Origin: Eretmocerus hayati
Taxonomy: Eukaryota > Arthropoda > Insecta > Hymenoptera > Aphelinidae
NCBI GenBank assembly: GCA_029851415.1
Contig: CM056743.1
Location: 73,119,186 to 73,183,185 of the forward strand
Direction: 5' to 3'
DNA: 64,000 nucleotides
Shown here: piece after piece, positions 12,031-22,096 of the stretch
Position numbering within the stretch: the stretch's first letter is position 1
Layout: the number at the start of each line of letters is the position of its first letter
The notes under the pieces: generated by a model
Databases searched by the model: none
The model's input: only the letters and a program-made list of their open reading frames with translations
Told to the model about the DNA's origin: nothing
Position numbers and translations under genes: made by a program

Positions 12031-13855
12031 AGCTGGGGGTTTATTTTAAAAATGCGTCACTTGTAAACGCCGCAAGCTTAGGCGCGCGACTACGGTAAAA
12101 CGACTACTGCTTACGGCAGTTCGTGCGTTCCTCGCGATCCTGTTCATTGTGCATGATGTTAGGTTAGTCTTTCGAAGTTTGCGGGTAAAATTGAATTGAT
12201 CCAGAATACAGAATTAGAAAATATATCTCTGAGCATTTCCTTCAAGTTTGGTTATGAATAAATGGATAACCATTCATCCATAACCAAATTCAGAGGTTTA
12301 TGAACATGTATGTTGAATTTTGATGTTACTGGCATCAAGATAATAGCTCTACAAAATATCATATCAGTACGGAGGAGCTATCTGCTCCAGTCCAATCATG
12401 TACAGCGTGTATCTTCACAAGCAGAGGATGCACATCTCATGGTGCAAACATGCAACTGGTTCCTGTGTGCGTTCCTAAGGGATATGTGCTAAAAGTATCA
12501 ACTCAATAAAATTAGTCGCACAACACTGGAATGAGTTGCTACATACAAATTTCTGTATACATATAGTAACCGAGACTGAGATGACTCTCATTTTCATCAC
12601 GCTGCACTTTTGAAAATTGTGCTGTATGTAGCTGCAATTTTCACCTATATATTTTCTTACAGTCTGAACTGTCTCAAGTCTGTGAACTCATTCCAAGGGA
12701 AAATGAAAATGCATTAGAGTGATCAGACTAGCAATAATAAGGTGTCAACCAGCACAAGCCCTGGTGATGCCATGGTGTTCTCGTGCACGGAGAGAATAAG
12801 AGCACTACGCCACAGGTCCACCATGTTGGATCTGCGTTCCCATCTAAATCAACGCAAAGCTTGACTTACAATGTGGTTGGACAGCTGACTGCTCATACTA
12901 CCAATGGTGTCATTGATTATACACCAATGGGTACACAATGTTACCATAATTATGAGTAAATCAAAGAGACAGGATTAAATCCACTAACGTTCATTCGCAT
13001 CAATTTCTATTCTATCTTCAACTCCAAAATGCAGACCAACATGGTGGCCCTGCGGCGTGGTTCTCATCTCTCCGTGCATGAGAACCACCTGGGCTAGAGC
13101 TAGTTTACACCCTATTTTTACAATTGGGATCATCCCTGTGTCTGATCCAGTCCGTGGGTCTGATCACTCTGATGAATTTCCATTTCCCCATCTTGGAATG
13201 AGTTCACAGACTTCAGACAGTTCAGACCGTAAGAAAATATATAGGTGAAAATTGCAGCTACATACTGCACAATTTTCAAAAGTGCAGCGTAATGAAAATG
13301 AGAGTCATCTCAGTTTCGGTTACTATATGTATACAGAAATCTGTATGTAGCAACTCATTCCAGTGTTGTGCGACTAATTTTATTGAGTTGATACTTTTAG
13401 CACATATCCCTTAGGAACGCACACAGGAAACAGTTGCATGTTTGCACCATGAGATATGCATCCTCTGCTTGTGAAGATACACGCTGTACATGATTGGACT
13501 GGAGCAGATAGCTCCTCCGTACTGACATGATATTTTGTAGGGCTATTATCTTGATGCCAATAACATCAAAATTCAACATACATGTTCATAAACCTCTGAA
13601 TATGGTTATGGATGAATGGTTATCCATTTATTCATAACCAAACTTGAAGAAAATGCTCAGAGATATTATTTTCTAATTCTGTATTCTGGATCAATTCAAT
13701 TTTACCCGCAAACTTCGAAAGACTAACCTAACATCATGCACAATGGAGAGGATCGCGAGGAACGCACGAACTGTCGTAAGCATGTAGTCGTTTTACCATA
13801 GTCGCGCGCCTAAGCTTGCGGCGTTTACAAGTGACGCATTTTTAAAATAAACCCC
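12031..13855. repeat. Foldback element, arms of 690 bp or more
   Basis: The left terminus gggggtttattttaaaaatg is mirrored at the right end (catttttaaaataaaccccc). Markers such as ggcgcgcgacta, tgcatgatgttaggttagtc, atgtatacagaaa and cttcacaagcagaggatgc occur inverted on both sides. Even the central 12720-13170 is partly self-complementary (caccatgttgg and ccaacatggtgg). No target duplication is clear. The frames at 12310-12492 and 13397-13579 are the same sequence read from the two arms. Confidence 0.8.
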
Positions 13856-15176
13856 CTGGTGAATGAAGAGCGCTGAGATTGTTGCGGAGAACACAATATT
13901 CTTCGACATAGCGATCGCAGTACTCTGAAACCATGACTGCTGATCTCGGAATAACAACTATCGATTTCGACCCAGATGCATTTCAAAAATGCGGTGAGAA
14001 ATATGACAATTCCAATCAATTCATCATGTCAATCTCCTAGGTCCTGGATCCTGTGAAGTCTGAGGAACGTTATCGGAGAAGGAAGAGCGTTTTAATCTCG
14101 CTGGAAGAGCGGCCTCACATCCTCATGATCAGGCGTATTCCTTAATGACCCCAGTCAAAACCTCCGGGTCTCTCTTCAGGTACAGGATCGATGTGAATTT
14201 GTTCGGGGTGTGGCTCCAATAGAACCTTCCTGAGAACATACAGAGACATATTTCAGTCATTCCATGAAGAAATAGTTGGGTTCTAAGGATAAGATACTGA
14301 ATTTGGAGGAAGATGGAGTACTCAGAATTCTGAACGGGAAACTTTGTACAGCTTTGAAAGAAGGATTGTGTAACACAGAGCTGAACGTTTCTAATTTCAC
14401 TATCTACGATCGACATACAGTACCCTGCATATAGGATGGAACACGGATACCTTCATCGACAGCGATCACCCCGACGCGTTTGGGTCTACGGCAATTTCAG
14501 GAGAGCTATTTGAAATATGAGGGAGTAATCCATCGAATTATATATTTTACATATCCTCTCGATCGAAATTTCACGCCTGCGATCGACGCTTGGAATTGAG
14601 AACATTTGCGTTTCAATCACTCACCCTTCACTTGTATGCAAAGCACGCTAGCGTAAAAATGCCTACAGGATCTCATAGCTTTTTTCAAGACCTTTGAAAT
14701 CCTTTTTTCACACATCTTCCTATGGTTTCTCAAACCCGAGCCACGAGCATTGGGGGAGGAAGAGCTGAGACGCGTGCAAGGTACTGGTAATATGGAGGCA
14801 AGCACTCTTCGTTTCCCTCGGAGCTACTTCATTCACGAGATTATCCACGGGAAATATTTGTCGGGAAACTCGTAACACATGATTCTCAGGAAATATTCTT
14901 TGAATTTTTGAAATTCTGAGAAACTCATCATTGTGTTGTGATATCGAGTACTACGCGACATCTTGAGAAGGATAGAGGAAGAATGCGAGAAGATTAAGAT
15001 AAAGAGTGGCCCTGCAAATGAGCAGGACGAATGTGGATGTAGCGAGCGGGCACCAGAAAGAAGGAGCAAGTTGCACCTCTCGGACCAAAACGGTGGGACA
15101 GGGTCAGGCGGTGATCCCTTGCCATCCTGTCTACAACCTGCGGGACCGAGACTTGCGACTTTGCCTCTCAAATTTC
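13856..15176. other. Noncoding interval before the LINE
   Basis: No gene recognised. The frame at 14963-15208 ends in a run of Arg-Glu encoded by the (GA)n tract and is not believable as a protein. Confidence 0.35.

Positions 15177-15204
<28 letters not shown>
15177..15204. repeat. (GA)n microsatellite at the LINE 3' junction
   Basis: A pure GA run directly abuts the (GATT)n tail of the LINE. A matching GA run flanks the 5' end at 20650-20670, as expected if the LINE landed inside a GA tract. Confidence 0.85.
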
Positions 15205-15207
<3 letters not shown>

Positions 15208-15610
15208 ATTGATTGATTGATAACCTTTATTCGCCCGAGGGCAAAATTAAAAAAGTACAGTAGCATAATTCACATATAATACACCGACATAATAAATAAA
15301 TAAAGATGTATAAATATTTGGCTTTTTGGTCAAGGAATATTAGAATTATCACAGAAAGTGACTAGTCATTTTAAGGCATCGAACGATGCATAAAAGTCAA
15401 GTAAGAGAATGATAAGATACATTTTCATATACAAATATCAGTCTTTACAAGAACAATCGAGGAGGAGAAAACATTTTCATGTAGAAAGGCACATAAAAAG
15501 CTTGGGCCAGCAGAAATATCACAGGAATTACAATTTAGTGACGAAGTAGCCACGTATGACTCTTTTAAAATAGGAAACGCTGATTGAAAAGAGACCAAAC
15601 CTATCACGGT

Positions 15611-17236
15611 TTAGAGATTAAAGTAATGCCTCCTCTCCACATCAATCCTCTGGGAAGACTGGGTCAGAAGGAAATCTTTTAAGGCCTCTTTGAACACTGA
15701 TATTTTCCCCAGCTGCCGAAAGCCCGGAGGGAGAAAGTTCCACAGATGAGCACATTGAACCTGGAATGATCTTCCTCCGTACTCAAGTCTCATATTGGGG
15801 ACCTTGAGTACCCGCTCTTCTGCATCACCACGCGCGGGGCGTTCGGATTGGTACCTGGTAAACATCGCAGCTAGGTAGCCAGGTTCTCCAAGATGCAAGA
15901 TCTTATGCATTAAAAGTGCTGCGAAGTACATTCTCCGCGAATCAGTACGTAACCAGCCAAAACGTTCCCTAAACTGGGTGATGTGCTCGTCTCTCCTAAG
16001 ATCAAAAATGTACCTCACACATGAATTGCTCAGTCGCTGTATCCGTTGCCGCTGTTCGTCCGTGGCGTCGAGGTACACGACTGTGCAATAATCTAAATGC
16101 GGTTGAACTAATGACTCGACTAGGCGAATTCGGAGAGGTCTGGTGATACACACCCTAAAAAACCGCAATCCGTATAGGGCTCTATTCACTTTCTTAGTTA
16201 CTTGGTCGATGTGCGGTTTCCACGTCAGTTCACTATCAAGTGTAACACCAAGACTCACGACCGTGTCGCTGAACGGAATGAACTTTCCTTCCTGTATCTC
16301 AACTCCTGGCAAGTCCATTCTCTTCAGGTCTTTGATATTCCTCTCAGAGCTGAAGAAGATTGCCTTGGTCTTGCCAGCGTTGAGACGCAGGCCGTAACTT
16401 CTGGCCCATTCAGCAATTAGTCGTCCTACTTCCCCCAGCCGAGTGATGCCTTCCTTGATCTTAGTTTTCTCGACTTGGAGATAGATTTGAAGATCATCTG
16501 CATAGAATAGATGATATACCGACTTTCCATCTAGCAAACCAGGTAAGTCATTAACATATAAGCTGAAGAGTAAAGGCCCGAGAACGGATCCCTGTGGAAC
16601 ACCCAGATTGGTTTCGAGCCAATCAGAACTACCGGATTTTGAAGTGACTATTTGGGTGCGGCCTTGTAAGTATGATTTTATCCACAGGAGTGCCGACCTT
16701 GAGAATCCAAGGTTTCGGAGCTTCCTCAACAGCTTTGACGGTGTTATTGTGTCGAAGGCTTTGCTAAAGTCGAATAGTAGGAGTAAGGTGATCTTCTTCC
16801 TATCAATGCCTACTCTGATGTCATCCGTCAACTTTAGCCAAGCTGTCTGGGTGCTGTGGTGTTGCCTAAAACCAGTCTGGAAGCGATCAAGAAGTTTCTC
16901 TACTTTCAAATACTCCGTGATTTGTTCATGTGCAATTTTTTTTTCCAGAACCTTGGAAAGGAAGCACAGCAGCGCTATGGGACGGAAGTCCGAGACCGTT
17001 GATGGAGCTACAGTCTTTTTCAATGCAATCAGCTGCGCTTGCTTCCAAGCCTCAGGAAAAACGCTATGAGCGAAAGAGGAATTGGAAATATGTACAATAA
17101 GATCACCAATTGCCGGAAGAGCCTTCGCGATCACGCTCTGGAGGATCCCATCCACCCCACGGGCCTGCGAGGAGAAATATTTAATAGGAAGGACTACATT
17201 GTTGGAATTTGTGGGCTTAAATTTAAACCCCTCCTC
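15611..17236 (-). pseudogene. LINE ORF2, reverse transcriptase part (after frameshift)
   Basis: This segment encodes an RNA-dependent DNA polymerase. Visible motifs in order are FRPIALLCFLSKVLEK, GFRQHHSTQTA, LLFDFSKAFDTI, GVPQGSVLGPLLFSLYVNDL and the catalytic FYADD. Thumb and C-terminal regions follow (HLWNFLPPGFRQL), ending in HYFNL. The domain is complete. It lies one base out of phase with the endonuclease; the break is in a G-rich run near 17225-17236, where the upstream frame ends in NSAGGGV. In the intact element both would be one ORF2 protein doing target-primed reverse transcription in the nucleus. A sequencing error is possible. Confidence 0.85.
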
Positions 17237-18539
17237 CGGCAGAGTTAATATCGTCCATTGCTTCATTGATATTTTCATGAGGCGAAACGGAAACCCACGC
17301 AAAGTGAGCGTTCAGCTCATCCGGTGTGAAACCGTGGAGTTCCTCCTCTTTGCTCTTGGGCAAGAGGCCGAGATTGCGCATCTCCTTCCAGATGTTCTTG
17401 TTCTGATCAAGAGCGTCTGAAAGATGGTTTTGAAGGAAGGAATTACGCTCTTGCTCAATGCGCAGATCGACCTCTTCGCTAAGCCGAAAGTCCTCATTTT
17501 GAAGCTCAGGACACTTGCGCTGGTTGCGTTGCATGCGCTCCCAGCGCCTGCGCGTCGCGTTTCGCTTATTCATGAGCACCCTCAACTCAGGACCAATCCA
17601 AGGAGCATTATTTTTACGCGGGTTTATAGTTTTTTCCGGTGCTAGTTCATCTAAAACAATTTTTAAATTTTCATTCAAGCAGTGAATTGCGTCTTCCAAA
17701 CTGGTTTCGGCATTTTCAAGAGCTGTCCAGTCACAGCGAAGCAGACGGTCATCCAATATCTCCGGGGTGATGTTACGAAAATCCCTATACTTGAAGGAAT
17801 TTTTTGGCGGAGTAGGGGTGGAGACGTTGATGGTCACGTCAATGACCGAGTGCCCCCCGAAACTGGGCAGGTGTCTGTTCTGAAAGTCAGTTATGGTGTC
17901 GTTGTCATCTACATAAATGCGATCAATCCATGTATGAGATACATTGGGGTTGTGCTGATGAGTCGAGCCATGCTGCACTATCTGCAAGGCGAGTTCTTCT
18001 GTCAGTGCAGTCAGTGTCTTGGTGTCGGGATGAGCAGTATCCAACAAGTCAGCGTTCAGATCACCCATAATGATTTTGTGACTGTAATCTCCACACAGCC
18101 GGCGTAACGAGCCAAACAGCCCATCATCCTTCTGCATTGCGATTTTTAGGGGTCTATAGATTACCGCGACTAGTATTGGGGGTGAGCCGCCTTGTTGTAC
18201 GCTACAGAAAAGAAATTCAGGCACGCCAGGTTTCCCCGGCCCAAAAGTATTTGACGAAACTAACTTCTCAATTTTGAAGTCATTGCGCACATACAAGGCA
18301 ACTCCTCCACCCTCTCTGTTGCGATCTTGTCGCAACAACGAAAAACCTGGAATCTGAACGAGACTGTCATCCACATACTCATCTAGCTTCGACTCGGCCA
18401 CCCCAAATAGATGATAGGAGGGATCGTTAGCGACGAGCAAGCGTAGATGCTCAATCTTATCTGTCAGGGAGTTAAGGTTGATAAATCCCGCTTTTAAGAA
18501 ACCTCCACCCCCTCGTCGCTCCTCAGCAGCCGTATTTAG
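17228..18539 (-). CDS. LINE ORF2, APE-like endonuclease part
   Basis: This part encodes the endonuclease that nicks target DNA. Signature pieces are FINLNSLTDKIEHL, GVAESKLDE, GGGVALYVRND, VAVIYRP, MGDLNADLL, SHTWIDRIYV and a final GHSVIDVTI, the usual N-E-Y-D-N-D-H order of APE nucleases. The frame opens directly after the ORF1 stop (18540-18542), with 33 sense codons before the first methionine-like codon, a TTG at 18440. No ATG precedes the nuclease core. The frame is identical to that of ORF1, which points to translation by stop readthrough. It ends at the frameshift near 17228. Confidence 0.8.
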
Positions 18540-18542
18540 TCA
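18531..18542 (-). promoter_or_regulatory. Candidate readthrough stop TGA-CTA between ORF1 and ORF2
   Basis: On the minus strand the ORF1 stop reads tga cta aat acg. TGA followed by CTA is the best known sequence context for programmed stop-codon readthrough in animals and viruses. The following frame is open into the endonuclease. Confidence 0.6.
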
Positions 18543-20351
18543 AGGAGCCTCCGCTGATTCTGCTGCCGGAACTCGGCTCTGCTCCGGAACGGCTGTGCAG
18601 CTCTGGGTGTTGTTAGAGGACGCACAAGCACGTTTTGGAACACTTCGACAGGCCGTTTGAATGACCAGCAGATCGGCGAGGGATTCGAACGTATGTGCTC
18701 GCTCACCATTTTTCCGCCTGACCCAGAAACGTCCACCGCTGTGCCAGACGTATCTTAGACCCAAACCGCGTGCAACCGATCTCAAACGTGTGTATTCCTT
18801 GTACTTCTCACGGGGGAGCATTTCATTTATAAAGATTTTACGGTTTGGCACATGAGCTTTCGCATCTGAGTCAAGTAGATCAGGCTGGATGTTACTAGCC
18901 GTGAAATAATTATTGGCGATTGAACGCTTAGCCCGAATCACTTTCCCGACTAAATGGCTACTGGAGAGTTGGACTACGCATGATGGTAGAGTGCGTGAGA
19001 CGGCAGCTGAGGTTCGTGAAGATGGATCCGAATCACGATTATTTGCTGGAGGCCTCTCCTCAGACGCATGCCTTGGATGCAGGACATGAACATCGACAAT
19101 GTCTGCCCTCTCCAGCGAGGGAAGAATGAACTTGAGCACTGCGTAGGAAATACCAGATATTTGTGCCGGTGAGGCCACAGAATTTTCTTTCAAAACACCA
19201 TTAATAATCAATTTACTGCGCTCAAACCCATCACTGCCATGTCCCCGTCCTTGCTTCCCATCATGTGAATGGGGGGATTCATTCATCCTAGGTGGATTAA
19301 TTAAAATCGAGGATTGATGTGTCGATTCGGCATTAGAATTCTCATAATTTCTTAAATTATAATTTTGCAGAGTACTCTGGAAGCCTTCAAGCAGCTCAGT
19401 AAGAGTGGAAATCTGGCCCTTCAAGTTGGAATTCTGCTCCAAAAGAAGCTGGCGATCCAAGCAGAGCTCCTCCAGCTGGGAGTTCTGCTTCTCTATAAGT
19501 CCCTCGAGAGAAGACACACGCGCTAACAGGCAATCATCCACCTCTTTCACCGCTGGCGTGAGAGATGGAGGGGGAATGGCAACGCTGTGTCGACTCACGA
19601 GGGATTTTATTTCGTCAAGCTGGTTCTGGAGCAAGGCATATTGGTCGTAAAATAGGTCCAGAGTACTCTGTGCTATAAGTACCCATTTTTGCTCCGGAGA
19701 AGGTAACGGCGTCGATGTGGGTGATGCTGAAGGATGTTTCAAGATGTTGGAGCTGTTTCTCTCCTCCTTCCCAGCAGGGCCGTCCTCAGATGGTGTAGGA
19801 AGCAGCAACTGGGAGGCAGTAGTGAGCCGCTCTTGTGTTTGCTGCTTTTGAATATTCGCAGGCTCTACTTTGCTGGAGTCGTGGATGGTGGCGCCACGTG
19901 ATGGAGTTGAGACATCAGCTTGCGAAATACCCCCCGCTAGCGCGAGCTGTGGACTCCCGGTGGAATGAGAGGTCTTGGTGGTGGGGAGCTTCACGCTACT
20001 TCGCACGTTGGTATATTGCGGAGCGGGGGGAGACAATCCAGACGCAGCATGCGTGCTGAGCCGCTTGTGTGAGTTGGGCTGGTTACTCACACGTTTCTGC
20101 GAGTTCATATTCTCCTTCTCTCTCACTCTGGCCGTCTGCATACTGAGACGAGCGGCAGAAGTCGTCTGCTTCACTGCTTTCGATGGTAATTTTGCGGTTG
20201 GAAATTCGCTCACCTGCAGACAGCTCGTGCATGTCACTGCTTCTTGGGATAACTTTGAGCACTTGACATGTGCAGATCTTTTGCATATGCTGCATTCTCT
20301 ACTGCCCGTGCGTAAGGTGCCGTTGCAGGCACAGCAGGTGTTGTCATTCAT
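18540..20351 (-). CDS. LINE ORF1 nucleic-acid-binding protein
   Basis: 603 residues, ATG at 20351. An N-terminal PHD-like zinc finger (residues 5-43: CCACNGT, ECSICKRSAHVKC, CTSC) is followed by a long Ser/Thr/Pro-rich linker. A coiled coil spans roughly residues 280-340 (LLARVSSLEGLIEKQNSQLE). The C-terminal region (roughly 380-560; KLIINGV, CVVQLSS, KIFINEML, RFWVRRKNG) resembles the RRM/FP-like part of CR1-group ORF1 proteins. Such proteins coat the LINE RNA. The stop codon is TGA followed by CTA, a leaky context, and ORF2 continues in the same frame. Confidence 0.8.
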   Translation of the reverse strand: MNDNTCCACNGTLRTGSRECSICKRSAHVKCSKLSQEAVTCTSCLQVSEFPTAKLPSKAVKQTTSAARLSMQTARVREKENMNSQKRVSNQPNSHKRLSTHAASGLSPPAPQYTNVRSSVKLPTTKTSHSTGSPQLALAGGISQADVSTPSRGATIHDSSKVEPANIQKQQTQERLTTASQLLLPTPSEDGPAGKEERNSSNILKHPSASPTSTPLPSPEQKWVLIAQSTLDLFYDQYALLQNQLDEIKSLVSRHSVAIPPPSLTPAVKEVDDCLLARVSSLEGLIEKQNSQLEELCLDRQLLLEQNSNLKGQISTLTELLEGFQSTLQNYNLRNYENSNAESTHQSSILINPPRMNESPHSHDGKQGRGHGSDGFERSKLIINGVLKENSVASPAQISGISYAVLKFILPSLERADIVDVHVLHPRHASEERPPANNRDSDPSSRTSAAVSRTLPSCVVQLSSSHLVGKVIRAKRSIANNYFTASNIQPDLLDSDAKAHVPNRKIFINEMLPREKYKEYTRLRSVARGLGLRYVWHSGGRFWVRRKNGERAHTFESLADLLVIQTACRSVPKRACASSNNTQSCTAVPEQSRVPAAESAEAP

Positions 20352-20649
20352 CGTGCAGCAGACAGCGAGACAGCGGGACAGGCCAGCGGAGCAGACGACC
20401 TTCGAGCATGCGCCGAGAGCTCACTTTCGGCGCCAAGTACTGCCAACTCGATGTTGTTGTTGGAGTTGCAGAATTAGAATTATTCCTCCCAGGCTCGATC
20501 AGGAGCCATGCAGTAATGCTCCAGTGGTATGAGCCTGCAGGAGGAAGCCCAATCTGCGAAAAAGTGCCACTCGGGACGCCGTTTTGATGGTTAAAACGAT
20601 ATTCTAACACAGAGCGATGTTGAATGCGTGTGGAAGCACTTACCGCGCC

Positions 20650-20670
20650 AGAGAGAGAGAGAGAGAGAGA
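20650..20670. repeat. (GA)n at LINE 5' end and at the tail of LINE fragment 2
   Basis: A GA run lies between the 5' end of the 5.4-kb LINE and the (GATTA)n tail of the next LINE fragment. Confidence 0.8.
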
Positions 20671-20996
20671 TTAGATTAGATTAGATTAGATTAGATTAGT
20701 TTATTAATGGTACCTTGGGGTATTACCCTATGTGGTACAGGTAGAAATTTAATGTACATAATAATATAAATAATTTAAATGTGGTATGACATAAAGATAA
20801 CATGATTAATATATCAAAGGAGAAGTATCAATCATTGCGCAACTATTAATTCTATAACAATATTGAAATGTTGAAAAAGAAGAGATATTGAGGCATTTCA
20901 AAACTACAAAATAATTATGTTCATTCAACTCACAGACACGTTTTGGTGGAGAGATTCTCTCAAATCTAGATTTATATGGATGTACTAGGAGTACAG
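20671..20996 (-). mobile_element. 5'-truncated LINE, 3' UTR fragment
   Basis: The minus strand ends with a small GC hairpin (agggtaataccccaaggta), an aataaact polyadenylation-like word, and a tail of about six TCTAA units that abuts (GA)n. No protein remains. The layout mirrors the tail of the complete LINE, so it is another member of the group. Confidence 0.65.
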
Positions 20997-21002
20997 CGAG
21001 AG

Positions 21003-21597
21003 ATTGATTGATTGATTGATTAATTGGTTTATTGAGAGCGGGGGGAGATATCCCCATTTGCTCAAAACGCAAAGTTACATGTGAGGTACAGATAATTTTC
21101 TGAACTAGTGATGCAATAAAGAGGTAATAAATATATAACAAAGAGTGGTAGTAAAGTTCTTCTGGCGGCGATATGTGAGTGCGGCAAAATTTCGTGCAAT
21201 CGGTGGATAGTGGAGTGCGGATAGGCGTAATTTGCAGCGTTAGATGGTAATCACTACGCTAACTCACCACTTTACAAATGCTCATTGAAAGAAGCAAAGG
21301 CTTCAGAAAGTGACGGGGGTATAGCCACGAGGTGCTCACGCTTTGCACGAGAAAACCACTCATCTCTGTCTAAGACGAGCAGGTAGTCTCGCATGAAGTT
21401 TTTAATGTGTGGTGTTGATGACGCAATGAGATCAATCTGGGGGAGCGAATTGAGGAACCGAGCCGATGCAAACGCGAAGGATTGTTTGAGTGCTTCTGTC
21501 CGGGGAGTCGAGTAAATAAGCTTGGGTTTGTTACCTCTCTCCGATTGTCTTAGCCCAGGCCAGTCTTGGGTTCGGACAAAGCGGGGACGAAGGTATA

Positions 21598-21599
<2 letters not shown>
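21003..21599 (-). mobile_element. 5'-truncated LINE with RT C-terminus
   Basis: The minus strand carries the last 109 or so codons of a CR1-like RT and then a 3' UTR with gggatatctccccc and a (TCAA)n tail at 21003-21022. The 5' end is cut exactly at the 50-bp (GA)n tract 21600-21650. The tail again lies next to a short GA run. Confidence 0.7.
21272..21598 (-). pseudogene. C-terminal fragment of a LINE reverse transcriptase
   Basis: The fragment contains TPRTEALKQSFAFASARFLN and SLPQIDLIASSTPHIKNFM, the C-terminal 'aarlWNsLP' region typical of CR1/L2 RTs. The upstream SLSLSL run is only the translated GA microsatellite. The catalytic domain is missing through 5' truncation. Confidence 0.65.

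Positions 21600-21650
<51 letters not shown>
21600..21650. repeat. (GA)25 microsatellite
   Basis: A pure GA run at the 5' junction of LINE fragment 3. It accounts for several spurious Ser-Leu-rich frames on the minus strand. Confidence 0.9.
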
Positions 21651-21651
<1 letters not shown>

Positions 21652-22096
21652 CCCATAGGGGGCTTTGAGTGTGACCTTCGGGCTGCACTTGGAGCTTGAG
21701 GGAGTGACGCCCCTCCGGATCCGAGTCCTACACTCACACTTACACACACTACACCCTTCATGCACCATACTTACGCATGCTCAAGCATGACACAGACATA
21801 CCAACATTATACAGAACACGCATCACGCAAAACACCACATCCGTGCTGGTCTGGTCCGGGGTCGGCCAGCATGCGATTCCAGGCCCTGGAAAAAAGAAGA
21901 AAGAAGATGATGTCCAGCATTGACGGCAAGAATTCCCCAAGTAAAACCGGGCCCCATTCGGATCTTGGGGGGGGGGGGGGGGCAACGATGCAAAACGCGC
22001 CACCAGTGGCACACTTGGCTGGTGGAATCACGCGTACACCTACAAGCGATGAAAATACGCTGCAGGTGGGAGGAGTGGGAGAGAAAAACTTACACC
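21651..22096 (+). other. Probable 5' UTR or flank of the R1-like element
   Basis: GC-rich sequence leading into the R1-like ORF1, with a G14 run near 21967-21980. No independent gene is supported. Confidence 0.35.

Larger units (their letters stand above)
15203..20649 (-). mobile_element. CR1/L2-like non-LTR retrotransposon, near full length
   Basis: On the minus strand the order is ORF1 (zinc finger, coiled coil, C-terminal RNA-binding region), APE-type endonuclease, reverse transcriptase, a 3' UTR of about 400 bp with a GC hairpin (ccctcgggcgaataaagg), and a tail of TCAA-type repeats. The architecture and RT sequence fit the CR1/L2 part of the Jockey superfamily. Both ends abut (GA)n. The only clear lesion is a single-base frameshift between endonuclease and RT, so the copy is fairly young. 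Confidence 0.85.

Noticed and set aside
12310..13579. Pair of similar 60-codon proteins
   Set aside because: They are the two arms of one foldback, read on opposite strands.
14963..15212. Arg-Glu-rich plus-strand proteins
   Set aside because: The C-terminal run is the (GA)n tract; no domain or conserved start.
16608..18107. Plus-strand frames opposite the LINE ORF2
   Set aside because: Antisense shadows; all recognised motifs are on the minus strand.
20671..20700. Insect telomere repeat
   Set aside because: The unit is GATTA/TTAGA, not TTAGG, and it is the 3' tail of a LINE.
21531..21768. Ser-Leu repeat proteins on the minus strand
   Set aside because: They are translations of the (GA)25 microsatellite in different frames.
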